42,136 bases of DNA from an uncultured Schlesneria sp. (GTDB lineage Bacteria > Planctomycetota > Planctomycetia > Planctomycetales > Planctomycetaceae). The stretch lies in assembly GCA_903871875.1 (NCBI GenBank), contig CAIQIR010000030.1, positions 1 to 42,136 on the forward strand, in the 5' to 3' direction. How positions within the stretch are numbered: the stretch's first letter is position 1; each line of letters opens with the position of its first letter. A program made the position numbers and the translations under genes. Shown here piece by piece: positions 35,020 to 42,136 of the stretch. The notes beneath the pieces were generated by a model. The model did no database searches and was not told the DNA's origin. It saw nothing but the letters and a program-made list of their open reading frames with translations.

Positions 35020-37310
35020 TGATGTGATTCCGTAATAGACTCGAAAGAACGATGTGTGATGGAACGAGTCGAGGACAATAGCGAACCGTCGACATCGATC
35101 GAACGGATCAGCGCCACGCCCCTGTCTCTCGTTAGATTCAAAGCCGCGGAAGCCGTCCAATCCGGCCCCTGAAGGTGTACGACGTTGTTATCGACCGTGG
35201 GTGTTTCCGCATCAGGCCCCAGCACAGTGGCAAAGACCATCTTTGTCGCAGTCGTTTCCAGACTGACGGAGATCGCCGGCTGCCGGGCATGATAAAAGGG
35301 CGAAGACCATCCCCGGGCGGATTCGTTGTCGGCTCGAACCACTTCGCAACGAGATGTCGATCCGACGGCGGCCAGGGCCACACGGTATCGCCCCACCGCT
35401 GTCTGCAATTCGAGCGAGTTTTCGGCAAAATCGACTTCGTAGGGCGCATCGAGTAAGAGCCAATGCAATCGAAACGAATGCGGCTTCAACCCCTGCAGCG
35501 AATCGATCACCAGCCAATGCTCGGCTCCCAATCGAACCAATCCACGACGATGCGTGACGGGATCGGAAAGGCGTCGGTAGCCGTCGTGCTCGCCATTCCA
35601 ACACGCAACGTCACCCTGATGGGGAACGTTGCGGCTGAATGATTTGCCCTTCGACCAGGGAAGCCACAGGAAACGGCCGGCCCGCTGCATCTGGTTCAGC
35701 CCGTCCACAGTCACCGTGTTGTGATGCGACGTCTGCGCCAGGGAATTGTTCCAGGGGAACGGGGCGTTGTAGCTATAAGTTCCCGGATCGATTGCCACGT
35801 TCTCCCCCTGCCACCAGATGTCGACGTGCAACAGGTCGGCTTGTGCTGGGCGATGACGGAACCGAGCGGCGCGTGTCAGGGCGAAACCCGTGGAACTTCG
35901 TAGCGTGGTATAGCCGCCCTCAGGTGCCTCGAAATCCGTTCGCAACGAAGTCGCCGTTTCACGCGTTGTTGTGGCAGAGGATGTTCGCATGATCGAGGTG
36001 GGAATTGCGGCCGGGGCGGACGGCGTCAAGGTGGAGCGGGTGCTCGATTCGGTGACTCCGAACAACCAGAACAAATCTTCATCCCACGGTCCCGAATCCA
36101 ATCGTGGTTTCCCCGTAGTGAGGAAAGACGTCGCCTGGACGACCGGACGATAGTCCCGATAGGCACAGTTATTGAGCGGCAGAATCAAGGCCCCGTCATC
36201 GTGGCCGTAGCAGGGAACCTGACCCGTCGATTCGTCCTGAAGCTGATAGACGAATTCACCCGCAGCAGCGATTCGATCACGCAGCCGATTCGAGAAGGGT
36301 TGGTCGAGAACATCACCCAGTCGCATCGACCACAGATAGTCTTGTAGCATGACGCGGTGGTAGTTCATCGAATGTTGCGAGAATGCGCCATCGCGATAAA
36401 TCAGTGATCGAGCCTGACTCTCGAGCAGTCGTCGCCCCTTGGCGCCCCAGCGAGCGGCGTCGGCAAACTCGGGGAACAACGCTCCGATGGTCCACAGCCC
36501 CGTCGCTTCGCTGAGCCCGTGATTATTGCGCTGACTGAGGGCATAGCCGATATTGGCTTCGATCCGCCGACCGGACACCGCCATCATCTGGGCCAACAGG
36601 GCCACGCGCGAGGGAGTGGACGCAGGGCTGCTAGCGAATCCATACAGGCCGAAAGACCAGGCCATCACACGCAGGCTGATCTCTTGTCCGCATTTCCAAT
36701 TGACGCCCAACTGGGGCGGATTTTCCACAGACCAGCTTTCGACCAGTTGCCAGAACAATTCGGCGTACTGTTCAAGACCGGTTCTCCAATAGGCTCGCAC
36801 TAGCGGGAAGACGAAGGCGAAGCGATTGGTCTCCCAAACCAGTTTGACATCGCCCGCACCGAAGTCACCGATCTGACTCCAGTGGCGATCGGTGGGAAAC
36901 GCATCGCCAGAGAAGGGGTCGGCATGCCAACGCGGCGGAAAGCCGACATCCACCCTCTCGTGAGAAAAGAATTCGATGAATCCTTGCCCCAGATCGTCGG
37001 CGATCTGTTCGGGCGACGATTCAGACGAGTCCCATTTTGCGAAACACGGCTTGAACTGTGCTTTCCGTTGGGGGTCAAAAAAGAACCGCCGTGCGGATGA
37101 CTGGCGCAGTGCGGCGTATTTCTCGACCTCCGCTTGCGAGGGGTCACTGAGGAATGCGGACAACGGTTGCTGGCCCCATGTTGTCGCGGGGACTTGCCTG
37201 CGAATCAGGCCGCTCTTGATGCGCATCGCATGGTAGAGACGATACATCAACCATGTCGGGCCAAGGTATCGCAATAGCTGCCAGCATTGATAAAGGCGGG
37301 AAGCATCCAC
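35004..37310 (-). CDS. Heparinase II/III-like protein
   Basis: A 768-residue polysaccharide-lyase-like protein. The first 400 residues form an (alpha/alpha) toroid with motifs such as WKCGQEISLRVMAWSFGL, QRNNHGLSEATGLWTIG and FSQHSMNYHRVMLQDYLW, which carry Asn, His and Tyr candidates for catalysis. A Ser/Thr-rich linker (about 425-460) leads to the C-terminal beta-sandwich Hepar_II_III domain (LLHVDIWWQGENVAIDPGTYSYN, SHHNTVTVDGLNQM). There is no signal peptide, although a few hydrophobic residues precede residue 25. Such proteins are common inside exopolysaccharide clusters, where they may trim or modify the product. GTG at 37310 is the only plausible start. The gene overlaps the GT4 gene by 16 bases, which indicates co-translation. 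Confidence 0.88.
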   Translation of the reverse strand: MDASRLYQCWQLLRYLGPTWLMYRLYHAMRIKSGLIRRQVPATTWGQQPLSAFLSDPSQAEVEKYAALRQSSARRFFFDPQRKAQFKPCFAKWDSSESSPEQIADDLGQGFIEFFSHERVDVGFPPRWHADPFSGDAFPTDRHWSQIGDFGAGDVKLVWETNRFAFVFPLVRAYWRTGLEQYAELFWQLVESWSVENPPQLGVNWKCGQEISLRVMAWSFGLYGFASSPASTPSRVALLAQMMAVSGRRIEANIGYALSQRNNHGLSEATGLWTIGALFPEFADAARWGAKGRRLLESQARSLIYRDGAFSQHSMNYHRVMLQDYLWSMRLGDVLDQPFSNRLRDRIAAAGEFVYQLQDESTGQVPCYGHDDGALILPLNNCAYRDYRPVVQATSFLTTGKPRLDSGPWDEDLFWLFGVTESSTRSTLTPSAPAAIPTSIMRTSSATTTRETATSLRTDFEAPEGGYTTLRSSTGFALTRAARFRHRPAQADLLHVDIWWQGENVAIDPGTYSYNAPFPWNNSLAQTSHHNTVTVDGLNQMQRAGRFLWLPWSKGKSFSRNVPHQGDVACWNGEHDGYRRLSDPVTHRRGLVRLGAEHWLVIDSLQGLKPHSFRLHWLLLDAPYEVDFAENSLELQTAVGRYRVALAAVGSTSRCEVVRADNESARGWSSPFYHARQPAISVSLETTATKMVFATVLGPDAETPTVDNNVVHLQGPDWTASAALNLTRDRGVALIRSIDVDGSLLSSTRSITHRSFESITESHQCTSC

Positions 37311-37463
37311 AACGTTCTCGATCTTTTCTCAACCTTTGCAGTTCGCCGTCTGGTCTCGAAAAAAGGACCAATGGCAATCCACAACGATGTCAAATTGTGC
37401 GGGAGGCATTTGATTCTCCCAGGACGTACCTGTCCGTCCGCTGAAAAAGTTGTCGATCCGAAC

Positions 37464-38561
37464 TCAGGCGACTTTCCGCAACGGGATGATTTGAGGGTGC
37501 AAAATAACGTCAGCAATTCGTTCCGAAGCACATCCATCCCAGAGCGGAGGTATGCGGCCGCCCTTGCCGCGACCCGCCTGAATTTTGCCGACTTCCTTCA
37601 GCAACAATTTCATATCGGTTCCAACCAGCGTGTTGGTGCCATGTGTCACGGTGATGGGCCGTTCGGTATTTTCGCGTACCGTCAGGCAAGGCACACCCAG
37701 GGCGGTTGTCTCTTCCTGAAGGCCGCCCGAATCAGTCACCACTACGACGGCGCGCTGCTGTAAGGCCAGACACTCGAGGTAGCCCGTCGGTGGGATTGTG
37801 AAAATTCGATTCGAGTTTTCGAAGTGGAACCCCAGGCTCTCGATGCGGGCTTTTGTCCGCGGATGAACGGGGAAAACGATCTGCAGCGATTCGCTGATTG
37901 TCGTCAGGGTCTCCAGAATCCGCTGCAAGGTTTCCGGTTCATCGACATTGGAGGGTCGGTGCAGCGTCACTAGCGCAAATTTATCGCCCAAACCCGGAAT
38001 CTCAGGCATTCGTGCCTGTGGCAACAAGGTCCGCAAGGTATCGATCATCACATTGCCGACAAAGTGAATCTTGCCCCGTGCGACCCCTTCCCGGAGCAAA
38101 TTTTCTTCCGCTTCCTCGGACGGGATCAGCAGCATATCGGCCAGTTGATCCGTCACCAGGCGATTGATTTCTTCAGGCATCGTCCGGTCAAACGATCGCA
38201 GTCCCGCTTCGACATGGGCGATTTTCGTTCCCAGTTTGGCACAGACCAACGTCGCGGCGACGGTCGAATTCACGTCACCATAGACCAGCACCAGATCCGG
38301 CTTTCGCTCAAGAATCGTTTTTTCAAAGCGAATCATGATCTCGGCCGTTTGCACGGCATGTGAGCCGGATCCAACTTCCAACGAGACGTCGGGGCGGGGA
38401 ATCTGCAGCTGTTCAAAGAAGATATCAGACAGATTGGCGTCGTAGTGCTGTCCGGTATGAACGAGTGTCTGTCGAACTCCCGGACGTCCGCGAAACGCGG
38501 CATGGACGGGAGCCACTTTCATGAAGTTTGGTCGCGCGCCGACAACGTGCAAAACGTGCAT
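37464..38561 (-). CDS. wecB: UDP-N-acetylglucosamine 2-epimerase, non-hydrolysing
   Basis: Interconverts UDP-GlcNAc and UDP-ManNAc, supplying ManNAc or ManNAcA for surface glycans. The 365-residue protein has all main motifs: VVGARPNFMKVAPVHAAF at the N-terminus, VHTGQHYD, YGDVNSTVAATLVCAKLG, HVEAGLRSFDRTMPEEINRLVTDQ, TLHRPSNVDEP (TLHRxEN in most homologues) and TDSGGLQEETTALGVP. GT-B-like fold, cytoplasmic. The ATG at 38561 is preceded by GGAATGG, and a 10-bp palindrome, ATGAGCTCAT (38577-38586), lies 16 bases above it and could act as an operator. The heparinase-like gene follows after 153 bases. No ManNAc dehydrogenase (WecC) is in the window, so ManNAc itself may be the sugar used. Confidence 0.95.
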   Translation of the reverse strand: MHVLHVVGARPNFMKVAPVHAAFRGRPGVRQTLVHTGQHYDANLSDIFFEQLQIPRPDVSLEVGSGSHAVQTAEIMIRFEKTILERKPDLVLVYGDVNSTVAATLVCAKLGTKIAHVEAGLRSFDRTMPEEINRLVTDQLADMLLIPSEEAEENLLREGVARGKIHFVGNVMIDTLRTLLPQARMPEIPGLGDKFALVTLHRPSNVDEPETLQRILETLTTISESLQIVFPVHPRTKARIESLGFHFENSNRIFTIPPTGYLECLALQQRAVVVVTDSGGLQEETTALGVPCLTVRENTERPITVTHGTNTLVGTDMKLLLKEVGKIQAGRGKGGRIPPLWDGCASERIADVILHPQIIPLRKVA

Positions 38562-38857
38562 TGGATTCCATTCCTAATGAGCTCATTTATTCATGAGCGG
38601 TCTGGATTCTACCAGCCCATCTTCAACTTCGATTAAAAGCGGATCAGACGTGTGACGTCGGGTGATTAATTGAATACCGCCAGAGGGAATTGACCGACAA
38701 TGGTTTATGAATTGTCAGAAAGGGTCGACATTCCTTTGCGGATCGGGCGATCCGAGCGGAATCGATCCCATCGACCGAAAGGATCGGCCGGGAAGATATG
38801 TGGACAATTCAACTGCCACAAGTGCAGTTTCGGAGATCCAGCAGTCCTGCAAAATCG
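38562..38857. other. Intergenic stretch before wecB
   Basis: About 296 bases between the formyltransferase-like gene and wecB. It holds the ATGAGCTCAT palindrome with a nearby second ATGAGC (38593-38598), and probably a promoter for the glycan operon. No gene is supported. Confidence 0.4.
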
Positions 38858-39544
38858 TCAGGATTTTCCATTCACCGACGCGGGCTGATGATAAAACCGC
38901 TGCCCGCCGATCTCGATGAAGGCCCCCGGCCAGCCGGGGAACGTCGCGGCCTTGATTCGCTTCTTAATTTCCTGGTCGGACATTTCCGTGGTGATCCGAA
39001 AAAGGTCGTACATCTCCGACTTCGTATACGGCTTTCGGGTCCAGTTTTCACCGCTTTCCGGCAGCGGATTTCCGTTTAAGATCAGCGACATGACATCGTA
39101 GAACAGCATCAACAGCTGTGCCGAGGATTTCTGGGCGATCGACAGCACCGTGTCGACGGGAAATACGGGAAATCGGCGTACTTCCACGATTCTGCCCGTA
39201 TCGACGGCTCGAGCCATGTGATGGCAGGTAATTCCGTACGAATCTACGCCGTCGTAGATCGCAAAGTTGTAGCAGCCGATTCCCGGATAATCGGGAGGCC
39301 CCGGATGAAAATTGATCGCGGCATTCCTGGCCCGATTCAGGACGCGTTGGGGGATGATCCAGGGCGCGAGGTAGGAAATAATATAATCCCCGTCCCAATT
39401 CAGGATCTGCTCGGGCAGCTTTTCCCCGGTCTGCCCCAAGACAATTTCATGCCGCGGGAAGTTTTGAGCGATGAACGACCGTGCCTCTTCTGCGAGGGGA
39501 TCTTTCCGGTTCTTGGACACGAAAAGGACGCTCGGCTCGCTCAT
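38858..39544 (-). CDS. Formyltransferase-like protein (MTF/sugar formyltransferase family)
   Basis: A 228-residue protein with a formyltransferase fold. The N10-formyl-THF binding and catalytic region is present: AAINFHPGPPDYPGIG with the conserved Asn and His, YGITCHHM, and VDTGRIV with the conserved Asp. A C-terminal extension of about 60 residues (SDQEIKKRIKAATFPGWPGAFIEIGG) is as in sugar and lipid-A formyltransferases. It is short for methionyl-tRNA formyltransferase and lies beside sugar-nucleotide genes, so a sugar N-formyltransferase is the likelier role. The start at 39544 is uncertain: GGAGG lies 20 bases upstream, and a GTG at 39565 overlaps it. It is co-directional with wecB, 296 bases away, so it may have its own promoter. 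Confidence 0.82.
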   Translation of the reverse strand: MSEPSVLFVSKNRKDPLAEEARSFIAQNFPRHEIVLGQTGEKLPEQILNWDGDYIISYLAPWIIPQRVLNRARNAAINFHPGPPDYPGIGCYNFAIYDGVDSYGITCHHMARAVDTGRIVEVRRFPVFPVDTVLSIAQKSSAQLLMLFYDVMSLILNGNPLPESGENWTRKPYTKSEMYDLFRITTEMSDQEIKKRIKAATFPGWPGAFIEIGGQRFYHQPASVNGKS

Positions 39545-39836
39545 TTTTACTACTCTGATGGGCACCTCCGAAGAGTACCACGGCGCGGTCCGACAAAAAA
39601 TGATACTCCGTCGAAGTTGTCTTAATCGAACACCCCGAAGACTGTCAAGATGCCAATGTCGGCATCAAGCCCCGCAGAAGAGACAGACTTTGCTGGCAGT
39701 TCGATTGCCGCTACATAGTCATCATGGGATCGAGCATCCTGTGGGGGAAGTTCTGTCGGGAGAACCAGGCAGCGTGCTTGGCCAGCAGGCTAACCTCACC
39801 AATAGCGGCAATTCATTTTTCTAAAGCACCTCAAAC

Positions 39837-41282
39837 ATGAACCACTTCCAGACCCCGCAAAGTCGTTGTTTTGCCGGAATCGCGCGGTGCGATATCACCC
39901 CGCCCGTCGGGATCTATCATCGCATGTGGGGCGCCGCGACCCACGATCGATCAACGGGCGTCCATCGTCCCCTGACGGCCACCGTGCTGTATTTGCAGAA
40001 TCGTGCGGCTGAGATTGATCCTCCTCAAGTGATTATCGCCGTCGATCATTGCCTGTTTTGGACGGCGGAAATGCGTCGTCTGCTCGACTTTGTCAGCACG
40101 GAAACAGGCGTCGTTCGCGACGCCTTGATCGTCTTCTTTTCTCATACTCATGGCGCGGGATTGATGGGGTTGGAACGCCGGAGTCTGCCTGGGGGTGAAT
40201 TGATCGAACCGTATCTCGACGAGCTGGGAGAAAAAATCGCCCGGCTGGTCGTTGAAGCTCGTGATCGCCGCACGCACGCGACCATCACCTATGGCACCGG
40301 CCGGTGCGGGCTGGCTGCGCATCGTGATTTCTTCGACGGAACACGCGGTCACTTCGTTTGTGGATTCAATCCGGCGGGACCGACCGATGACACAGTGCTG
40401 GTCGGACGATTGACCAGCGAGGCTGGTGCGCCAATCGGCACGATCGTAAATTATGCCTGTCATCCGACGACGCTGGCATGGGACAATACTCTGATTAGCC
40501 CCGACTTTGTGGGCGCGATGAGGGAACTTGTCGAGACCGCCACCGAGGTTCCTTGCCTGTTCATTCAAGGCGCGTCGGGTGATTTGGGTCCGCGCGAGGG
40601 GTTCGTTGGCGATCTGAAAGTGGCGGATCGCAACGGACGCCAACTGGGGTATGCCGCACTCGCCACATTAGAATCGCTGCCGCCCGCAGGCCAACAGTTC
40701 GAGTACACGGGGCCCGTCGTTTCGGGAGCCACAATCGGGACTTGGCAATATCGGCCCGAATCGTCGGTTCGAGCGAACGAAGAGCAGACCTGGATCGTCA
40801 ACCGGGTTGTGGCACCGCTGCGGTATCGCAGTGACCTGCCCGTGCGGTCAGAGCTGGACCTCGAGCAAGCGCGGTGGCAAGCGGAAGAACAGGACGCATT
40901 GGCCCAGCACGACGACGAACGAGCTCATAAAGCGCATGCGATGGTCGAACGAACCCTGCGCCGGCTGACGCGAATCGAATTTCTGCCGCCGGGAGAAACG
41001 TATCCGTACCCCATTATTCTCTGGCGCATGGGCGACGCCGTCTGGGTCGCCTTGGACGGCGAACACTACAACATCCTGCAGCGGACGTTGCGAGCACGTT
41101 TTCCAGAAGTTCCGCTCGTGATCGGTACCTTAGCCAATGGCTCACAGGTTTGGTATCTGCCCGACGCGCCCAGTTACGGATTAGGCCTGTATCAGGAAGA
41201 GGTTTCAGTTCTTGCTTGCGGATCGCTGGAAGCGGTCATCGAATCGGCGACGAACGCGATTCGTCAGCTCTTGTCCGAATGA
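39837..41282 (+). CDS. Neutral/alkaline ceramidase-family protein
   Basis: A 481-residue protein with the N-terminal domain of neutral/alkaline non-lysosomal ceramidases (zinc amidases that cleave ceramide to sphingosine and fatty acid). Characteristic pieces are AGIARCDITPPVGI (11-25), SHTHGAG (102-108) carrying a predicted zinc His, NYACHPT (205-211) with a second His, and GASGDLGPR (245-253). The C-terminal part carries VWVALDGEHYN and a LANGSQVWYLPD segment. It has no signal peptide: the protein begins MNHFQTPQSRCFAG, whereas the studied bacterial enzymes are secreted. Planctomycetes carry several divergent paralogues whose substrates are unknown, so a true ceramidase activity is not established. 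The upstream gene is divergent and rpsT convergent. Confidence 0.85.
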   Translation: MNHFQTPQSRCFAGIARCDITPPVGIYHRMWGAATHDRSTGVHRPLTATVLYLQNRAAEIDPPQVIIAVDHCLFWTAEMRRLLDFVSTETGVVRDALIVFFSHTHGAGLMGLERRSLPGGELIEPYLDELGEKIARLVVEARDRRTHATITYGTGRCGLAAHRDFFDGTRGHFVCGFNPAGPTDDTVLVGRLTSEAGAPIGTIVNYACHPTTLAWDNTLISPDFVGAMRELVETATEVPCLFIQGASGDLGPREGFVGDLKVADRNGRQLGYAALATLESLPPAGQQFEYTGPVVSGATIGTWQYRPESSVRANEEQTWIVNRVVAPLRYRSDLPVRSELDLEQARWQAEEQDALAQHDDERAHKAHAMVERTLRRLTRIEFLPPGETYPYPIILWRMGDAVWVALDGEHYNILQRTLRARFPEVPLVIGTLANGSQVWYLPDAPSYGLGLYQEEVSVLACGSLEAVIESATNAIRQLLSE

Positions 41283-41416
41283 CGATCCCCTGCGGGACAT
41301 CGAATTGCCACGAATCTGTTTCGTGTCCGCGCCAGCGACACCATTGCGGGAAGCGGACGGGAACAGACCGATCAGGGAAAATTGCCCGCCTGGAAATACC
41401 CGGCCGAGAAACGACA

Positions 41417-41444
41417 AGGCCCACCCTCAATCGAAGGTGGGCCT
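41417..41444 (-). terminator. Hairpin downstream of rpsT
   Basis: A 9-bp stem, AGGCCCACC (41417-41425) with GGTGGGCCT (41436-41444), around a 10-base loop, about 27 bases beyond the rpsT stop. The minus-strand tail (TTGTCGTTTC) is only moderately T-rich. It also lies downstream of the convergent ceramidase-like gene. Confidence 0.65.
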
Positions 41445-41470
41445 GATATTCAGCAGACTGATCGTCAAAC

Positions 41471-41767
41471 TTACTTCGCGGTGTCCGCGACAGAAAGCTT
41501 ATTGATCAGTTTTGTCAGACGAGACTTATCACGCGACGCTTTGTTCGCATGAATCAAATGCTTCGCAGCAGATTGATCGATTCGCTTGATCGCCAGTTGC
41601 AAAACGGCTTTGGCGTCTTCGACCTTCACCGCCCCCGTAGAAACGGCAGCGGCTGTCGTTCGAACCTTCTTCACAGATGTTCGCAGTGTCGACCGTTCAT
41701 GTCGATTCTTCACTCGGCGACGTTCCATTTTTCGAAGGGCGCGTTTGGCACTATCAGTATTCGGCAT
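41471..41767 (-). CDS. rpsT: 30S ribosomal protein S20
   Basis: Small-subunit protein that binds 16S rRNA. The 98-residue chain begins MPNTDSAKRALRKMERRRVKNR, the typical S20 start with its basic helix, and continues AAAVSTGAVKVEDAKAVLQLAIKRIDQSAAKHLIHANKASRDKSRLTKLINKL, the conserved C-terminal helices. It is about ten residues longer than E. coli S20. The ATG at 41767 is chosen over the longer frame to 41809 because family similarity begins there. It is a monocistronic gene followed by a hairpin. Confidence 0.95.
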   Translation of the reverse strand: MPNTDSAKRALRKMERRRVKNRHERSTLRTSVKKVRTTAAAVSTGAVKVEDAKAVLQLAIKRIDQSAAKHLIHANKASRDKSRLTKLINKLSVADTAK

Positions 41768-41991
41768 TGATTCAAAACCAAAAGAATGTCGGCCCATGGC
41801 ATCGCACAAAGATCCCCTTCGCGCGCCACGGGTCCGCGAAGGGAGAGCGAATATAGCCAGTTACTCACAGAGTTGCCAGCGTGGTCATGACGACATTCTG
41901 GCCCGCGAATACTTTGCCTGGACCCCACAACGTGAATCCATCGCCGCTAAAATACCGTAAACACATTCCGAAAAACACTTTACAGCGACTC

Positions 41992-42136
41992 TCAGACAAT
42001 TCCAGCACTGACGGCGTACACAAAGTACATGATCGATCCAATGCAAATCGGAATGCCGTAGGGCAACAGATGCATCGTCGGTTTGCGTTCCTTGGCGATT
42101 GCAAACAGTTTGTTCGGGTCACGAATCGTGACGATC
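41992..42136 (-). CDS. Partial membrane protein, possible A24 (prepilin) peptidase C-terminus
   Basis: The window ends inside this gene, which continues beyond 42136. The visible C-terminal 47 residues include AKERKPTMHLLPYGIPICIG followed by a hydrophobic helix to the stop (GSIMYFVYAVSAGIV). Prepilin/CpaA-type A24 peptidases end with a similar basic loop, a PYGxxI motif and a final helix, so that family is the best guess. The catalytic Asp motifs lie outside the window and cannot be checked. Confidence 0.6.
   Translation of the reverse strand, partial: IVTIRDPNKLFAIAKERKPTMHLLPYGIPICIGSIMYFVYAVSAGIV

Overview
The window looks like a chromosomal segment of a member of the Planctomycetota, probably order Planctomycetales. 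Signs of this are a GC content in the mid-to-upper fifties (judged by eye), short membrane proteins ending in a PLTMLSAWLLLSKPR-type segment, a stub with the [20 protein letters not shown] motif of DUF1559 pilin-like proteins, a BamB-like PQQ-propeller gene start, a neutral-ceramidase-family protein, a GSDH-type dehydrogenase and a MoxR ATPase. The assignment rests on gene content, not on a marker-gene tree.

Layout. 0.5-2.3 kb: a Cys/Gly/Tyr-rich secreted protein facing a secreted alpha/beta hydrolase, with a strong hairpin between them. 3.2-7.6 kb: a two-gene RND efflux pump (lipoprotein adaptor and HAE1-type permease) with no outer-membrane factor beside it. 7.7-14 kb: sparse accessory DNA with a DUF1559-like stub, a putative Tat lipoprotein, a large secreted beta-helix protein and a DUF3738-like secreted protein, separated by stretches rich in inverted repeats. 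14.1-18.5 kb: the most disturbed region. A BamB-like gene is cut after 121 codons. Next to it are a small unknown ORF and a convergent Dam-type adenine methylase, then two tandem paralogous membrane-protein genes (the first with an in-frame stop), then about 1.7 kb of repeats with no convincing gene.

18.5-31 kb is mostly housekeeping: dihydrolipoyl dehydrogenase, MoxR and a GSDH-type dehydrogenase on the minus strand; a HAD phosphatase, a Gfo/Idh/MocA oxidoreductase and glycyl-tRNA synthetase on the plus strand; a secreted thioredoxin-fold protein and an orphan histidine kinase on the minus strand; then purM with a closely following ABC-2 permease, and a membrane protein with an acidic tail.

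31-39.6 kb is a minus-strand surface-glycan locus. In transcription order it holds a formyltransferase-like protein, a UDP-GlcNAc 2-epimerase, a heparinase II/III-like protein, a family-4 glycosyltransferase, a fusion of a PglC-like phosphoglycosyl transferase to a PglD-like acyltransferase, and a DegT-type sugar aminotransferase. The aminotransferase and the fusion together recall the pglE-pglC-pglD trio of bacillosamine synthesis, so the likely output is a lipid-linked N-acylated amino sugar that primes an exported glycan. The acyltransferase half carries Cys where the PglD catalytic His is expected. The right end holds a ceramidase-family protein, ribosomal protein S20 and the C-terminal end of what may be an A24 prepilin peptidase.

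The points most worth following are the PGT-acyltransferase fusion with its His-to-Cys change, the methylase/small-ORF pair next to a broken gene, and the repeat-rich 16.3-18.5 kb region. No tRNA, rRNA, CRISPR array or intact insertion sequence was recognised.
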